From: Neobacillus mesonae
GTDB lineage: Bacteria; Bacillota; Bacilli; Paenibacillales; Paenibacillaceae
Reading direction: 5' to 3'
DNA length: 64,000 nucleotides
Assembly: GCA_023715865.1 (NCBI GenBank)
Contig: JAMBOW010000011.1
Span: forward strand, 38,549 to 102,548
The notes below the pieces were generated by a model that made no database searches, was not told the DNA's origin, and was given only the letters and a program-made list of their open reading frames with translations. The position numbers and the translations under genes are program-made. Positions 8,842 to 16,141 of this stretch are shown in pieces. The stretch's first letter is position 1. The number at the start of each line of letters is the position of its first letter.

Positions 8842-9981
8842 ATGTTCACCAGACAATACATAGAAGCCGTGCATTACGCTACCGGGGAGAAGCTTAGGAT
8901 CGAGATAACGGGTGAAAGTACAGCAATTAATGCAGGCATAGAAGATGGACACGAAACCATCTATGCTGCTCCAGGTCTAGTTGATTTGCAAGTAAACGGT
9001 TATATGGGAATCGACTTTAACAGCCCGGAGCTTACCGTAGAGCAGGTACACCAAGTGACCCAATATTTGATGGATGTCGGTGTCGTAAAGTATTGCCCGA
9101 CGGTTATCACGAACAGTGAAGAAGCAATGAGACAGTCTCTGTTAACGATTGCTGCTGCTTGTTCAACGGATGAGTTGACGCGGAGCACCATAGCGGGAAT
9201 ACATTTGGAAGGACCCTTTATCTCACCGGAAGACGGACCCCGAGGTGCTCATCCCGCTGAGTTTGTGGCGGCACCGGATATTCGTATGCTTCAACGTTTG
9301 CAAGAGGCAGCAGATGGCTTGATTCGTATTTTAACCATGTCGCCCGAATGGGTAGGAAGCCATGAGTTTATTAAGGAGTGTGTGCAGGAAAGTATGATTG
9401 TATCCATTGGGCATACGGCTGCTAGCAGCGGACAGATTGCAGATGCCGTCAAAGCTGGAGCGGTGATGTCCACTCATCTAGGTAACGGTGCTCACCTTAC
9501 ACTTCCCAGACACCCGAACTATCTATGGGATCAGCTTGCAGCAGAAGAGCTCTATGCCTGCTTTATTGCGGATGGATTTCATCTTCCTGATGCCGTTCAG
9601 AAGGTCATTATGAAGGTGAAAAATGAGAAGGCAATCCTCGTCAGCGACGCGGCACACCTGTCCGGACTCCCTGAGGGCGATTATAAGACTCATATCGGCG
9701 GTAAAGTAACGTTAACCGAATCCGGAAAGCTTCATTTGACCGATCAGCCTCAGCTGCTTGCCGGATCTGCCCAAATGCTCTTTCAGGGGATCCAACGATT
9801 AGTTCGCGAAGGACTATGCTCGCTGGAGGAGGCATGGAATATGGGATCTTTGCATCCTTGGGCTCTTTTGAATCGATTTAACAGCGAAAATAATGAGCTC
9901 GATAATTACATTATATTTTCCTTGAGCGGCAAGGGGATTCGAGTGCTTCAAAAGACTTACGGCGGGGTACAACGCATATAG
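8842..9981 (+). CDS. nagA: N-acetylglucosamine-6-phosphate deacetylase-like amidohydrolase
   Basis: A 379-residue amidohydrolase of the NagA family. GLVDLQVNGYMGIDF, GIHLEGPFISPEDGPRGAH (metal-ligand Glu), IGHTAAS and LVSDAAHLSG (catalytic Asp) are present. Where most NagA proteins read HLFNAM, this one reads HLGNGAHLTLPRHPNYLW, so the substrate pocket belongs to a divergent subfamily. The ATG at 8842 has GGGAGG nine bases upstream; a TTG at 8836 is too close. It would remove an N-acetyl group from a phosphorylated amino sugar so that the NagB-like protein can deaminate it. That role is known for the family and inferred here. Confidence 0.85.
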   Translation: MFTRQYIEAVHYATGEKLRIEITGESTAINAGIEDGHETIYAAPGLVDLQVNGYMGIDFNSPELTVEQVHQVTQYLMDVGVVKYCPTVITNSEEAMRQSLLTIAAACSTDELTRSTIAGIHLEGPFISPEDGPRGAHPAEFVAAPDIRMLQRLQEAADGLIRILTMSPEWVGSHEFIKECVQESMIVSIGHTAASSGQIADAVKAGAVMSTHLGNGAHLTLPRHPNYLWDQLAAEELYACFIADGFHLPDAVQKVIMKVKNEKAILVSDAAHLSGLPEGDYKTHIGGKVTLTESGKLHLTDQPQLLAGSAQMLFQGIQRLVREGLCSLEEAWNMGSLHPWALLNRFNSENNELDNYIIFSLSGKGIRVLQKTYGGVQRI

Positions 9982-10112
9982 AGGTTTGTTACCTTGATTT
10001 TAGATAAAGGTATTTGATACAATGAAGTCCGGAAATGATTGTTATTTCCCAAGTCTTTAAGGCGATGACCGTCAGTGCTTGCTGAAGTGCGATAACGAAA
10101 GGGTGAAGAAAC

Positions 10113-10592
10113 ATGGCGAAGAAGAATGACGGCAAGGTATTAGCACAAAATAAGAAGGCTTCCCATGACTATTTCATCGAGGATACGTATGAAGCAGGGA
10201 TGGTGCTGACCGGGACAGAGATTAAGTCTCTTCGGAATGGACGTGCGAATATAGGGGATGCGTTTGCGACGATCCGCAACGGCGAGATCCATATTCATAA
10301 CATGCACATTAGTCCGTTCGAGCAAGGGAACCGTAATAATCCAGAAGATCCGACGCGTACACGTAAGCTGCTCATGCATAAGGCGCAGATTAATAAGCTT
10401 CTAGGGCTCTCGAAGCAAGAAGGGTATACCATTGTGCCGCTTAAGATCTACGTTCGCAACGGTTATGCGAAGCTGCTGCTCGGACTGGGTAAAGGTAAGA
10501 AGCAGTACGACAAGCGGGATACTGCAGCGAAGCGGGATGCACAGCGCGATATCCAGCGTGCACTGCGTGAGAAGCAGAAGATTGCACGTTAA
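10113..10592 (+). CDS. smpB: SsrA-binding protein SmpB
   Basis: A 159-residue SmpB, full length for the family. Diagnostic segments are NKKASHDYFIEDTYEAGMVLTGTEIKSLR near the N-terminus, the KLLLGLGKGKKQYDKR stretch, and a basic C-terminal tail that lies along the ribosomal mRNA channel. SmpB binds the tRNA-like end of tmRNA and brings it to stalled ribosomes. The ATG at 10113 follows AAAGGGTGA. The partner RNA gene ssrA starts 245 bases downstream on the same strand, the usual Firmicute order. Confidence 0.97.
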   Translation: MAKKNDGKVLAQNKKASHDYFIEDTYEAGMVLTGTEIKSLRNGRANIGDAFATIRNGEIHIHNMHISPFEQGNRNNPEDPTRTRKLLMHKAQINKLLGLSKQEGYTIVPLKIYVRNGYAKLLLGLGKGKKQYDKRDTAAKRDAQRDIQRALREKQKIAR

Positions 10593-10669
10593 TCTGCTGC
10601 AAATAGGTTAGGTATGACGCACTTACCAACTCTCTCCTTGTTTACCTGCAAGATATAGAGTGAAGTAAG

Positions 10670-10698
10670 TCGCATTATATATACTTTTGTGATATACT
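10670..10698 (+). promoter_or_regulatory. Candidate promoter for ssrA, extended -10
   Basis: TCGCAT (10670-10675), a 17-base spacer, then TATACT (10693-10698) preceded by TG at -15/-14. It lies between smpB and ssrA. Transcription would start near 10705, giving a precursor of about 130 bases ahead of mature tmRNA. Those bases contain two short hairpin-forming stretches (10705-10732 and 10751-10778) but no open frame. Confidence 0.5.
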
Positions 10699-10837
10699 AA
10701 GGATGTACGAGAGAGAACACGTGCTCTGGTACAACCAATTGCTTCTAGTCATCCTTTCACCATGGAGGGGAAGGATGCGGAATAGATCTACTTTTGCTCT
10801 TATTGATCCGATCTATCCAGGAGGCCCTTTATAATAA

Positions 10838-11198
10838 GGGGGCGTTTTTGGATTCGACGGGGATAGTTCGAGCATGGGTAGCGGGTAGTGGGGACGCGTC
10901 CGCTTCATCAACGCTAAAGCCTATTAAACGGCAAACAACAAAACAACTACGCTCTCGCAGCTTAATAACCTGCAGACGTGCTCTCGCTCTGTATCGCCCA
11001 TGTACCGGGATGAGGGCCCAACTTTAGTGGGATACGCTGTCTAGTCTCCGCCTGCGGCTAGCTGAAGAAGACAAACAGGCTGACCCGAAGGGAATCCGGT
11101 GACGGGGAGTCTCTAGGGTGACATCAAAACTGTCACTACACCCGTAGAAGCTTATGTGGCGTTATCTTCGGACAGGGGTTCGACTCCCCTCGCCTCCA
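10838..11198 (+). ncRNA. ssrA: Transfer-messenger RNA (tmRNA)
   Basis: The 5' end GGGGGCG pairs with CGCCTCC at the 3' end to form the alanine-tRNA-like acceptor stem. The start matches the conserved GGATTCGACGGGGATAG block, and the 3' end holds a T-arm loop GGTTCGACTCCCC. The tag frame is 10930-10965: resume codon GGC, encoded peptide GKQQNNYALAA, then TAA, with the ALAA degron seen in other Firmicutes. The 3' end reads CCTCCA followed by TAC, so only the discriminator A is encoded and the CCA tail must be added after transcription. It works with SmpB to rescue stalled ribosomes and tag the nascent chain for proteolysis. Confidence 0.97.
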
Positions 11199-11208
11199 TA
11201 CATAAGTA

Positions 11209-11241
11209 ATCCACAACCGAACCGGTTGTGGATTTTGCTTT
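11209..11241 (+). terminator. Intrinsic terminator of ssrA
   Basis: ATCCACAACC and GGTTGTGGAT form a 10-bp stem with loop GAACC, followed by TTTGCTTTT. It starts 11 bases after the mature tmRNA end. Confidence 0.85.
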
Positions 11242-11271
11242 TATATTCGGAATATTTAACCCACGCTCTTT

Positions 11272-11303
11272 AACCTGACCGCATGAGGTCGGGTTTTTGT
11301 TTT
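11272..11303 (+). terminator. Second intrinsic terminator downstream of ssrA
   Basis: ACCTGACC and GGTCGGGT form an 8-bp stem (one G-T pair) around GCATGA, followed by TTTTTGTTTT. It backs up the first terminator and ends 45 bases before the next gene. Confidence 0.75.
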
Positions 11304-11347
11304 ATACTACGGAAAAGATGTAGACCTAAAAAATGAGGGTGAACAAG

Positions 11348-11707
11348 ATGATCCGCGCCAAGCGTATATATGATCCGATTCATGAATCCGATGGCAGGCG
11401 AATTCTAGTCGATCGAATTTGGCCAAGAGGCGTTTCGAAGGAAAGAGCCGCAATTGATGAGTGGATGAAGGAGATTGCCCCGAGCCACCAGCTGCGGAAG
11501 TGGTTTCATGAGCATGCGAATTTCCAGGAGTTTGAGGGAAGATATCGACAAGAGCTCATGGGAGATGAATCGAAGATTATGCTGTTAAAGCAATTGCTAA
11601 AATGGGCAGAAGAGGGCCCTGTAACGCTGCTGTATTCAGCAAAGAATGAAGAGCAGAATCAAGCTGTATCTCTAGTTAGAATGGTTTGCGAAATGGATAA
11701 TGATTAA
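11348..11707 (+). CDS. DUF488 family protein
   Basis: A 119-residue DUF488 protein. The family signature is visible: IRAKRIYDP at the N-terminus, GRRILVDRIWPRGVSKE, WMKEIAPS, LRKWFHEH, F..RYRQEL and VTLLYSAKNEE near the C-terminus. The biochemical role of this small cytoplasmic family is unknown. The ATG at 11348 is preferred over one five codons upstream because GAGGGTGA lies between them and is well spaced for the later start. It appears to be monocistronic. Confidence 0.85.
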   Translation: MIRAKRIYDPIHESDGRRILVDRIWPRGVSKERAAIDEWMKEIAPSHQLRKWFHEHANFQEFEGRYRQELMGDESKIMLLKQLLKWAEEGPVTLLYSAKNEEQNQAVSLVRMVCEMDND

Positions 11708-11855
11708 GAGACGCTGCGAAATAAAAAGCCTAGCTCTAACCGATTACTCTTTTTGATTACTCACTTTTATTTTGATATTTGTCGTGGTGAACAGAGCCCG
11801 TCATTATATACTTAATGTAGTAAATTCGAGGAGAACTGTATGAGGAGATGAAGAC

Positions 11856-12608
11856 ATGCGAGGAAACCTAATGACATGGCAGTTTGAGGATAGGAACATC
11901 CACATCTATACACCGCCCGCTTATGCTGAGAACGATTTGACTTTGTTTCCCGTCGTGTTCGTCCAGGACGGCAGCTATTTGTTTACAGGCTCAATGGAGG
12001 AGCTGGAAGTAGATTTCGCCAGCGGCGCCACGCAAGAGGTTATTTTTGTCGGTATAGAGCCGCTTCGGCGCGATTGTGAATATACGCCTTGGGAGGCGGA
12101 GCCTTTGCAGAAGGGCGAATGCTTTGGGGGCGAGGGAGACACTTACCTAAGCTTTGTGACGGAAAAAGTGATGCCCTTTGTCAGAGAACGGTACCGGATT
12201 ACGGAGGATGCATCCCAAATTGGAATTACTGGAGGCTCCTTGGGTGCACTCATTTCGCTTTATGCAGCTTTTCAAAAGCCTGATCATTTTGGTCGTTTTA
12301 TCCTAATGTCCGCTTCTCTTTGGTTTGAGAACATCGTAGAGTTTGTGGAGAACAGAACCTTTGCTCAAGAAGAAATACGCTTATATATGTATGTCGGTGA
12401 GCAGGAAGGTGTGGGACGGGCTAACCTGCAGCAATATATGGTCCCCAACACGAAGAGGGTCTACGCGATTTTAAAAGATAAGGTTCCCGGCGGAACCGGT
12501 AATATCATGCTGGAGACAGACCAGGAGGGGGTTCACGAACATCGTTATTTTAACAAGTATTTTCCTCGTGGGCTTAGATTCGTATATCCGGGTCCGAATG
12601 TTGAATAA
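11856..12608 (+). CDS. Alpha/beta-hydrolase, enterochelin-esterase-like
   Basis: A 250-residue serine esterase of the esterase D/Fes type. The nucleophile elbow GGSLGA fits GxSxG, preceded by the central strand QIGITGG. VVFVQDGSYLF is the typical early strand with the oxyanion-region Asp-Gly, and the late VHEHRYF supplies the likely catalytic His. No signal peptide is visible, so it should be cytoplasmic. GAGGAG eight bases upstream supports the ATG at 11856. Family members hydrolyse short acyl esters or siderophore esters; nothing nearby specifies the substrate. Confidence 0.8.
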   Translation: MRGNLMTWQFEDRNIHIYTPPAYAENDLTLFPVVFVQDGSYLFTGSMEELEVDFASGATQEVIFVGIEPLRRDCEYTPWEAEPLQKGECFGGEGDTYLSFVTEKVMPFVRERYRITEDASQIGITGGSLGALISLYAAFQKPDHFGRFILMSASLWFENIVEFVENRTFAQEEIRLYMYVGEQEGVGRANLQQYMVPNTKRVYAILKDKVPGGTGNIMLETDQEGVHEHRYFNKYFPRGLRFVYPGPNVE

Positions 12609-12677
12609 GAACAAGGGTACCGAAGAGCGGCAGCTACGAAATTGCTCTCCCACGCTTATCCTCTATACATAGTAAGA

Positions 12678-12707
12678 AGGACTCAGCGAATGCTCAGTCC
12701 TTTTTTT
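12678..12707 (+). terminator. Intrinsic terminator after esterase
   Basis: AGGACT and AGTCCT flank an inner AGC/GCT pairing with one C-C mismatch and loop GAAT, followed by seven T. Confidence 0.75.
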
Positions 12708-12798
12708 GAAGTGCTCTGTCCTACTAGTTTCTCAAAACCTAAAAATTAGGGTGCAGTAAAGGCACGCCGACGATTCATGACTGTGGGAAATGCTGCTG

Positions 12799-12807
12799 TG
12801 TTATAAT
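12799..12807 (+). promoter_or_regulatory. Extended -10 promoter of the zeta-like module
   Basis: TGTTATAAT matches the extended -10 consensus TGnTATAAT exactly. No good -35 is seen 17 bases upstream, which is normal for extended -10 promoters. It sits 30 bases before the first gene of the pair. Confidence 0.55.
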
Positions 12808-12836
12808 AATCAAATAAACTTAAGGAGGTCCTTACT

Positions 12837-13034
12837 ATGGCAGTGAACCGAGAACAGCTTCAGGAAATTCTAAAAAAATCCAACCAGCGTGCTCGAGAGC
12901 AAGCCAAGCAATCGGGAGCATCCATTTACTATATAAAAGACAGCAAAAGAATCCGTGAGGATGCAGAAGGAAATAAGTTTGAAATCCATTTCGATATTCA
13001 TGGAAATCGAGTGGAGGAGGCATATGACCAGTAA
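12837..13034 (+). CDS. Small protein upstream of zeta-like kinase, candidate antitoxin
   Basis: A 65-residue protein, strongly charged, with a Gln/Lys/Arg-rich predicted helix (REQLQEILKKSNQRAREQAKQ) followed by a beta-rich half ending in EIHFDIHGNRVEEAYD. The ribosome binding site AAGGAGGTCC is excellent. Its end overlaps the next gene by 11 bases, so translation is likely coupled. I do not recognise the family, and it does not resemble the epsilon antitoxin. Its order, size and coupling are those of a type II antitoxin, but that role is inference. Confidence 0.75.
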   Translation: MAVNREQLQEILKKSNQRAREQAKQSGASIYYIKDSKRIREDAEGNKFEIHFDIHGNRVEEAYDQ

Positions 13035-13608
13035 TAGTAAGCCTGTCATGACGGTATTTGCAGGTACGAATGGTGCTGGGAAAAGTACACTTAGTTGGCA
13101 AATGAGGGAGTGGATTGGGGAGGTTGTTGATCCTGATCAAATCGCACTCCGACTGAATCCTGAAGATCCTCGAAGTGCGGATATGTCGGCGGGTAAGGAA
13201 GCGATCAAGAAAATTAGAAATTTAATTCATATCAAAGGTTCTTTTGCGGTGGAGACCACACTGTCGGGAACATTTTATTTGAGGCATATGCAACTCGCCA
13301 AAGAAAAGGATTATGAGATTGTAATGTACTATATCGGACTTCAGGATGTACAGATGCATATTGACCGGGTAGCATCACGTGTAGAACAAGGGGGTCATTG
13401 GATATCCGAGGAGGATATACGTTGGCGTTATGGACAATCATTACAGAATCTACAGCCTGCTATTGAGATAGCAGATCAAGTCATTATCATAGATAATACA
13501 TACGAGCCTGTGATCGTTGCAGATATTCAACAAAATCAATTGATATATAAGACGAACCAAGTTCCAGAATGGTCCAAGAGTGTTATTGATTTATATGTAA
13601 TAGAATGA
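13024..13608 (+). CDS. Zeta toxin-like P-loop kinase (COG4185 type)
   Basis: A 194-residue P-loop kinase. Walker A is GTNGAGKST near the N-terminus. VVDPDQIALRLNPEDPRSA, AVETTLSG and RVEQGGHWISEEDIRWRY are the usual markers of the zeta-like/COG4185 family. Zeta toxins phosphorylate UDP-N-acetylglucosamine or related nucleotides; many COG4185 members are uncharacterised. The ATG at 13024 has GGAGGAGG just upstream, and the stop of the preceding small gene lies inside this gene's start. Together they form a two-gene operon with its own promoter and terminator, unlike any neighbour. Confidence 0.85.
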   Translation: MTSNSKPVMTVFAGTNGAGKSTLSWQMREWIGEVVDPDQIALRLNPEDPRSADMSAGKEAIKKIRNLIHIKGSFAVETTLSGTFYLRHMQLAKEKDYEIVMYYIGLQDVQMHIDRVASRVEQGGHWISEEDIRWRYGQSLQNLQPAIEIADQVIIIDNTYEPVIVADIQQNQLIYKTNQVPEWSKSVIDLYVIE

Positions 13609-13617
13609 AATCTGTTG

Positions 13618-13645
13618 GACCCAGCAGTCGCTGGGTCTTTTTTAT
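13618..13645 (+). terminator. Intrinsic terminator of the zeta-like module
   Basis: GACCCAGC and GCTGGGTC form a perfect 8-bp stem with loop AGTC, followed by seven T. Confidence 0.9.
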
Positions 13646-13675
13646 ATTTTTCAGGGGATCTATTCTATCCGTTTC

Positions 13676-14365
13676 TCAAAAAGTAATCGTTGCTCTCCAA
13701 GTCCCTCCGCCTTGCGTACACGTAAAGTTTCCTGTAACCGTTCTGCCGTCTGCAGCAATGGTGCCGGTGTAGTTGCAGTCATTACCGTCGCTGCCGTTTC
13801 TGCGTGCTATCTGGACGTTGTTGCCGGATATATTAATCGTCAGTACTGCGGTAACATCCTGTGCTCCTGGCATTGTCCATCTGGCATCGAAAATGTTGCT
13901 GTTCCCTCGGCGTACCCACACGCCATTCCAGCCGCCTTCTTGTTCATACCAAATTCGGCCTAGCCGTGGTCTCTCTTGCCGAATGATCGTAGCTGTCCAA
14001 TTGCCGCCGCCACCTTGTGTACATCTATAAGTTCCACTAACCGTGCGACCATTAGCGGCGATTGTTCCCGTGTAGTCACAATTGTTGCCGTCACTGCTGT
14101 TTCGCCGCTGAATATAAACAAAATTTCCAAAAGTAAACATCCTCAAAACCGCTGTTACAGGAGTTGCACCAGGCATTGTCCAGGTGGCATCAAAAATGTT
14201 GCTGTTTCCTCGTCGGCGCCATATTCCGCTCCAACCCCCCTCTTGTTCGTGCCACTCAGTCCCCAAATCCGGCTGCCCAATTGGGAAGTTTATGTTTTGG
14301 GAAGGAAACAATTGTCGATAATCTTGTGGATTGCAATTGGAGGGAACGTAATAGTATGAATTCAT
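13676..14365 (-). CDS. Tandem-repeat hypothetical protein, lectin-like appearance
   Basis: A 229-residue protein that I cannot place in a named family. After about 35 residues rich in Asn, Pro and Tyr come two copies of a module of about 90 residues. Each starts EQEGGW(S/N)G(I/V)W.RRGNSNIFDA and continues TMPGA..VTAVL, a SDGN(N/D)C(D/N)YTGTIAA(N/D)GRTV segment and ends CTQGGG..W.ATI. Each module has two Cys that could bridge. High Gly, Trp, Asn and Thr content and predicted beta structure suggest a carbohydrate-binding or surface role, but no signal peptide is visible. AGGAGAAG precedes the ATG. Translated in any other frame the region gives only antisense shadows. Confidence 0.75.
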   Translation of the reverse strand: MNSYYYVPSNCNPQDYRQLFPSQNINFPIGQPDLGTEWHEQEGGWSGIWRRRGNSNIFDATWTMPGATPVTAVLRMFTFGNFVYIQRRNSSDGNNCDYTGTIAANGRTVSGTYRCTQGGGGNWTATIIRQERPRLGRIWYEQEGGWNGVWVRRGNSNIFDARWTMPGAQDVTAVLTINISGNNVQIARRNGSDGNDCNYTGTIAADGRTVTGNFTCTQGGGTWRATITF

Positions 14366-14606
14366 GAAGTATCTTCTCCTTTGATCAATCTATATTTGCT
14401 ATATGCTATGTTGGGACAATGCCTACTGTACCTATAACTGCCTATTTTGGGCTCTTGGAGGAAAGGGAAGATGACTCAAAGTTAGCGTATGTAACAGCAT
14501 GTTCTAATGAATTAAGGGCCGATGTTGAATAAGGGAGACGCTCCCCAATGAACACTGCATGTATCCAATTGAAATTGAACTTTTCGTGTAAGGGAAAATA
14601 CCCAAT

Positions 14607-14634
14607 GCTAAAAGGCCCAGCGTTGTGCTGAGCC
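14607..14634 (-). terminator. Candidate terminator on the minus strand
   Basis: GGCTCAGC and GCTGGGCC (read on the minus strand) pair over 8 bp around a 5-base loop, followed by TTTT only. It lies 80 bases after the 58-residue gene. The remainder of 14366-14715 shows no convincing gene. Confidence 0.5.
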
Positions 14635-14715
14635 CATTTGTGTGCAGATAAAAGAGAAGGGGAGTTGTTGCAGGTGCATTTCAAAAAAGAAGCAATTACA
14701 TATGAAAGACTTCTT

Positions 14716-14892
14716 CTAATGATAGTTGTTTGATTCACTTTCCTTATATTTTCCGTTGCTGTCATGCTGCGACTGCTTCCGGCGATCATTGCGGGCTTGC
14801 TGCTGTTGCTGAGCCTCCAGGCTGTTTACAGGTGTCGATTCCAGATCCTTCACTTCGTTGATCAGGTTCTTGTCCGGTTGATTCGTGCTCAA
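14716..14892 (-). CDS. Small hydrophilic protein, 58 residues
   Basis: An open frame starting at TTG (14892-14890) with the near-perfect site AAGGAGGA eight bases upstream. The product is very polar: an acidic first third (DKNLINEVKDLES), a run of Gln (QQQQQ), an Arg/Lys patch (RNDRRKQ) and a Ser/Asn/His-rich tail. It has no membrane segment and no Cys. Function unknown; size and composition recall small sporulation or stress proteins of Bacillales, which is only a guess. A longer overlapping frame on the same strand (14442-14789) has no ribosome binding site and is rejected. Confidence 0.65.
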   Translation of the reverse strand: MSTNQPDKNLINEVKDLESTPVNSLEAQQQQQARNDRRKQSQHDSNGKYKESESNNYH

Positions 14893-15079
14893 GTGTCTAG
14901 TCCTCCTTATTATAGGTTATGAGGATTATTATGTACTGGCTATTAAACGGCTATTCGTGTAGGGTTCTTCGGAATGTACAGCTACTTGAACGTCCCATTT
15001 GCAATAAGATGAATAACAGAAAACAAGCGGGAGAACTCAACAAGATTATAAAGTGACGAGGATCAGAAACCATATTCAC

Positions 15080-15121
15080 TGCAAAATAAAGAGAAGACCC
15101 AGCCACATAGCTGAGTCTTCT
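15080..15121 (-). terminator. Intrinsic terminator of the sugar-acid operon
   Basis: On the minus strand GAAGACTCAGC and GCTGGGTCTTC form an 11-bp stem (one G-T pair) with a short loop, followed by TCTTTATTTT. It starts 18 bases after the pdxA2 stop. Confidence 0.85.
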
Positions 15122-15139
15122 TACTGATTTCTGTACCTA

Positions 15140-16141
15140 TTAAATCCAATCCTTTGGAGCAAGCTCAATCGCGGAGCGAATGGCTGCCAGCATGCTCTTG
15201 TCATCGGCAATGTTTTTGCCTGCAATATCAAAGGCAGTACCATGGTCGACAGAGGTGCGAATAATGCCGCCCTTCAGTCCTACAGTAATGTTCACGCCTT
15301 CTTCGATTCCCATAACCTTAATCGGTGCATGTCCTTGGTCATGATAGCACGCAACTACGATATCGAAGTCACCTCTGCCTGCTCTAAAGAACAGTGTATC
15401 TGCAGGAAGAGGGCCTACAACATTAATGCCTTCCTGCTGAGCGCGCTCGATGCCCGGTTGAAGTTTTTCTTCTTCTTCGCCATTTCCGAACAGACCATTC
15501 TCACCGGCATGCGGGTTAATTCCGCATACAGCTACTCTTGGATTGTCAAAACCGGCTTTCTTCAAGGTATCATGAGCAAGTTTCACGACAGTGTAGGTTC
15601 TCTCCGGATTGATGCTTTGAATCGCTTCAATGAGCCCCATATGTGTTGTCAGGTGAATAACCCGCAGGTTTGGTGTCGTCAGCATCATGGAGAAGTCTTT
15701 GGTATCTGTGAGATCTGCTAAAATTTCAGTATGTCCTGGATACAGATGTCCGCCTAGATGCAAAGCTTCCTTGTTCAGTGGAGCCGTACAGATGGAATGG
15801 ACCTTATGCTGCTTCGCTAGTTCGATTGCTCTTGCCAGGAATTGAAAAGCCGCATCTCCTGCAACAGCGGAAACCTCGCCAAACTTCAAATCAGCCGGTA
15901 CAAGATCGAGATCAATCACATCCACAGTGCCAAACTCGTATTTTGCATCAGCCGGATCTTGAATCGCACGAACCTTCAAATCTGAACTGATAATTGGCAG
16001 TACCCGCTCTAATATTTTTGCATCCCCGATCACGAGAGGATTGCAGTTATCATACATTTCCTGATGGGAAAGTGCCTTCATAATAATTTCGGGTCCGATG
16101 CCTGCGGCATCGCCCATTGTAATTCCAACGGTTGGTTTCAT
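15140..16141 (-). CDS. pdxA2: PdxA2-type 4-phospho-threonate/erythronate dehydrogenase
   Basis: A 333-residue PdxA-family oxidoreductase. GITMGDAAGIGPEI at the N-terminus, the metal-ligand segments HLTTHMGL and ACYHDQGHAPIK, and GGIIRTSVDHGTAFDIAG are diagnostic. PdxA itself oxidises 4-phosphohydroxythreonine for vitamin B6. This copy is fused in an operon to a DUF1537 kinase (4-base overlap), the arrangement shown for PdxA2 enzymes that oxidatively decarboxylate D-threonate or D-erythronate 4-phosphate to dihydroxyacetone phosphate and CO2. The catabolic role is therefore more likely than B6 synthesis; it is inferred from context. Confidence 0.9.
   Translation of the reverse strand: MKPTVGITMGDAAGIGPEIIMKALSHQEMYDNCNPLVIGDAKILERVLPIISSDLKVRAIQDPADAKYEFGTVDVIDLDLVPADLKFGEVSAVAGDAAFQFLARAIELAKQHKVHSICTAPLNKEALHLGGHLYPGHTEILADLTDTKDFSMMLTTPNLRVIHLTTHMGLIEAIQSINPERTYTVVKLAHDTLKKAGFDNPRVAVCGINPHAGENGLFGNGEEEEKLQPGIERAQQEGINVVGPLPADTLFFRAGRGDFDIVVACYHDQGHAPIKVMGIEEGVNITVGLKGGIIRTSVDHGTAFDIAGKNIADDKSMLAAIRSAIELAPKDWI

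Noticed and set aside
10794..11027. Open frame of 77 codons
   Set aside because: It lies on top of tmRNA and its leader; the RNA evidence is overwhelming.
11840..11851. Three-codon frame ATG-AGG-AGA-TGA before the esterase as a minimal leader peptide
   Set aside because: It is too short to judge and coincides with the esterase's own ribosome binding site.
14442..14789. Minus-strand frame of 115 codons
   Set aside because: No ribosome binding site; it is the shifted reading of the 58-residue gene plus its downstream region, with no family resemblance.
15242..15721. Plus-strand frame of 159 codons opposite pdxA2
   Set aside because: Antisense shadow of a clearly recognised enzyme, without ribosome binding site.
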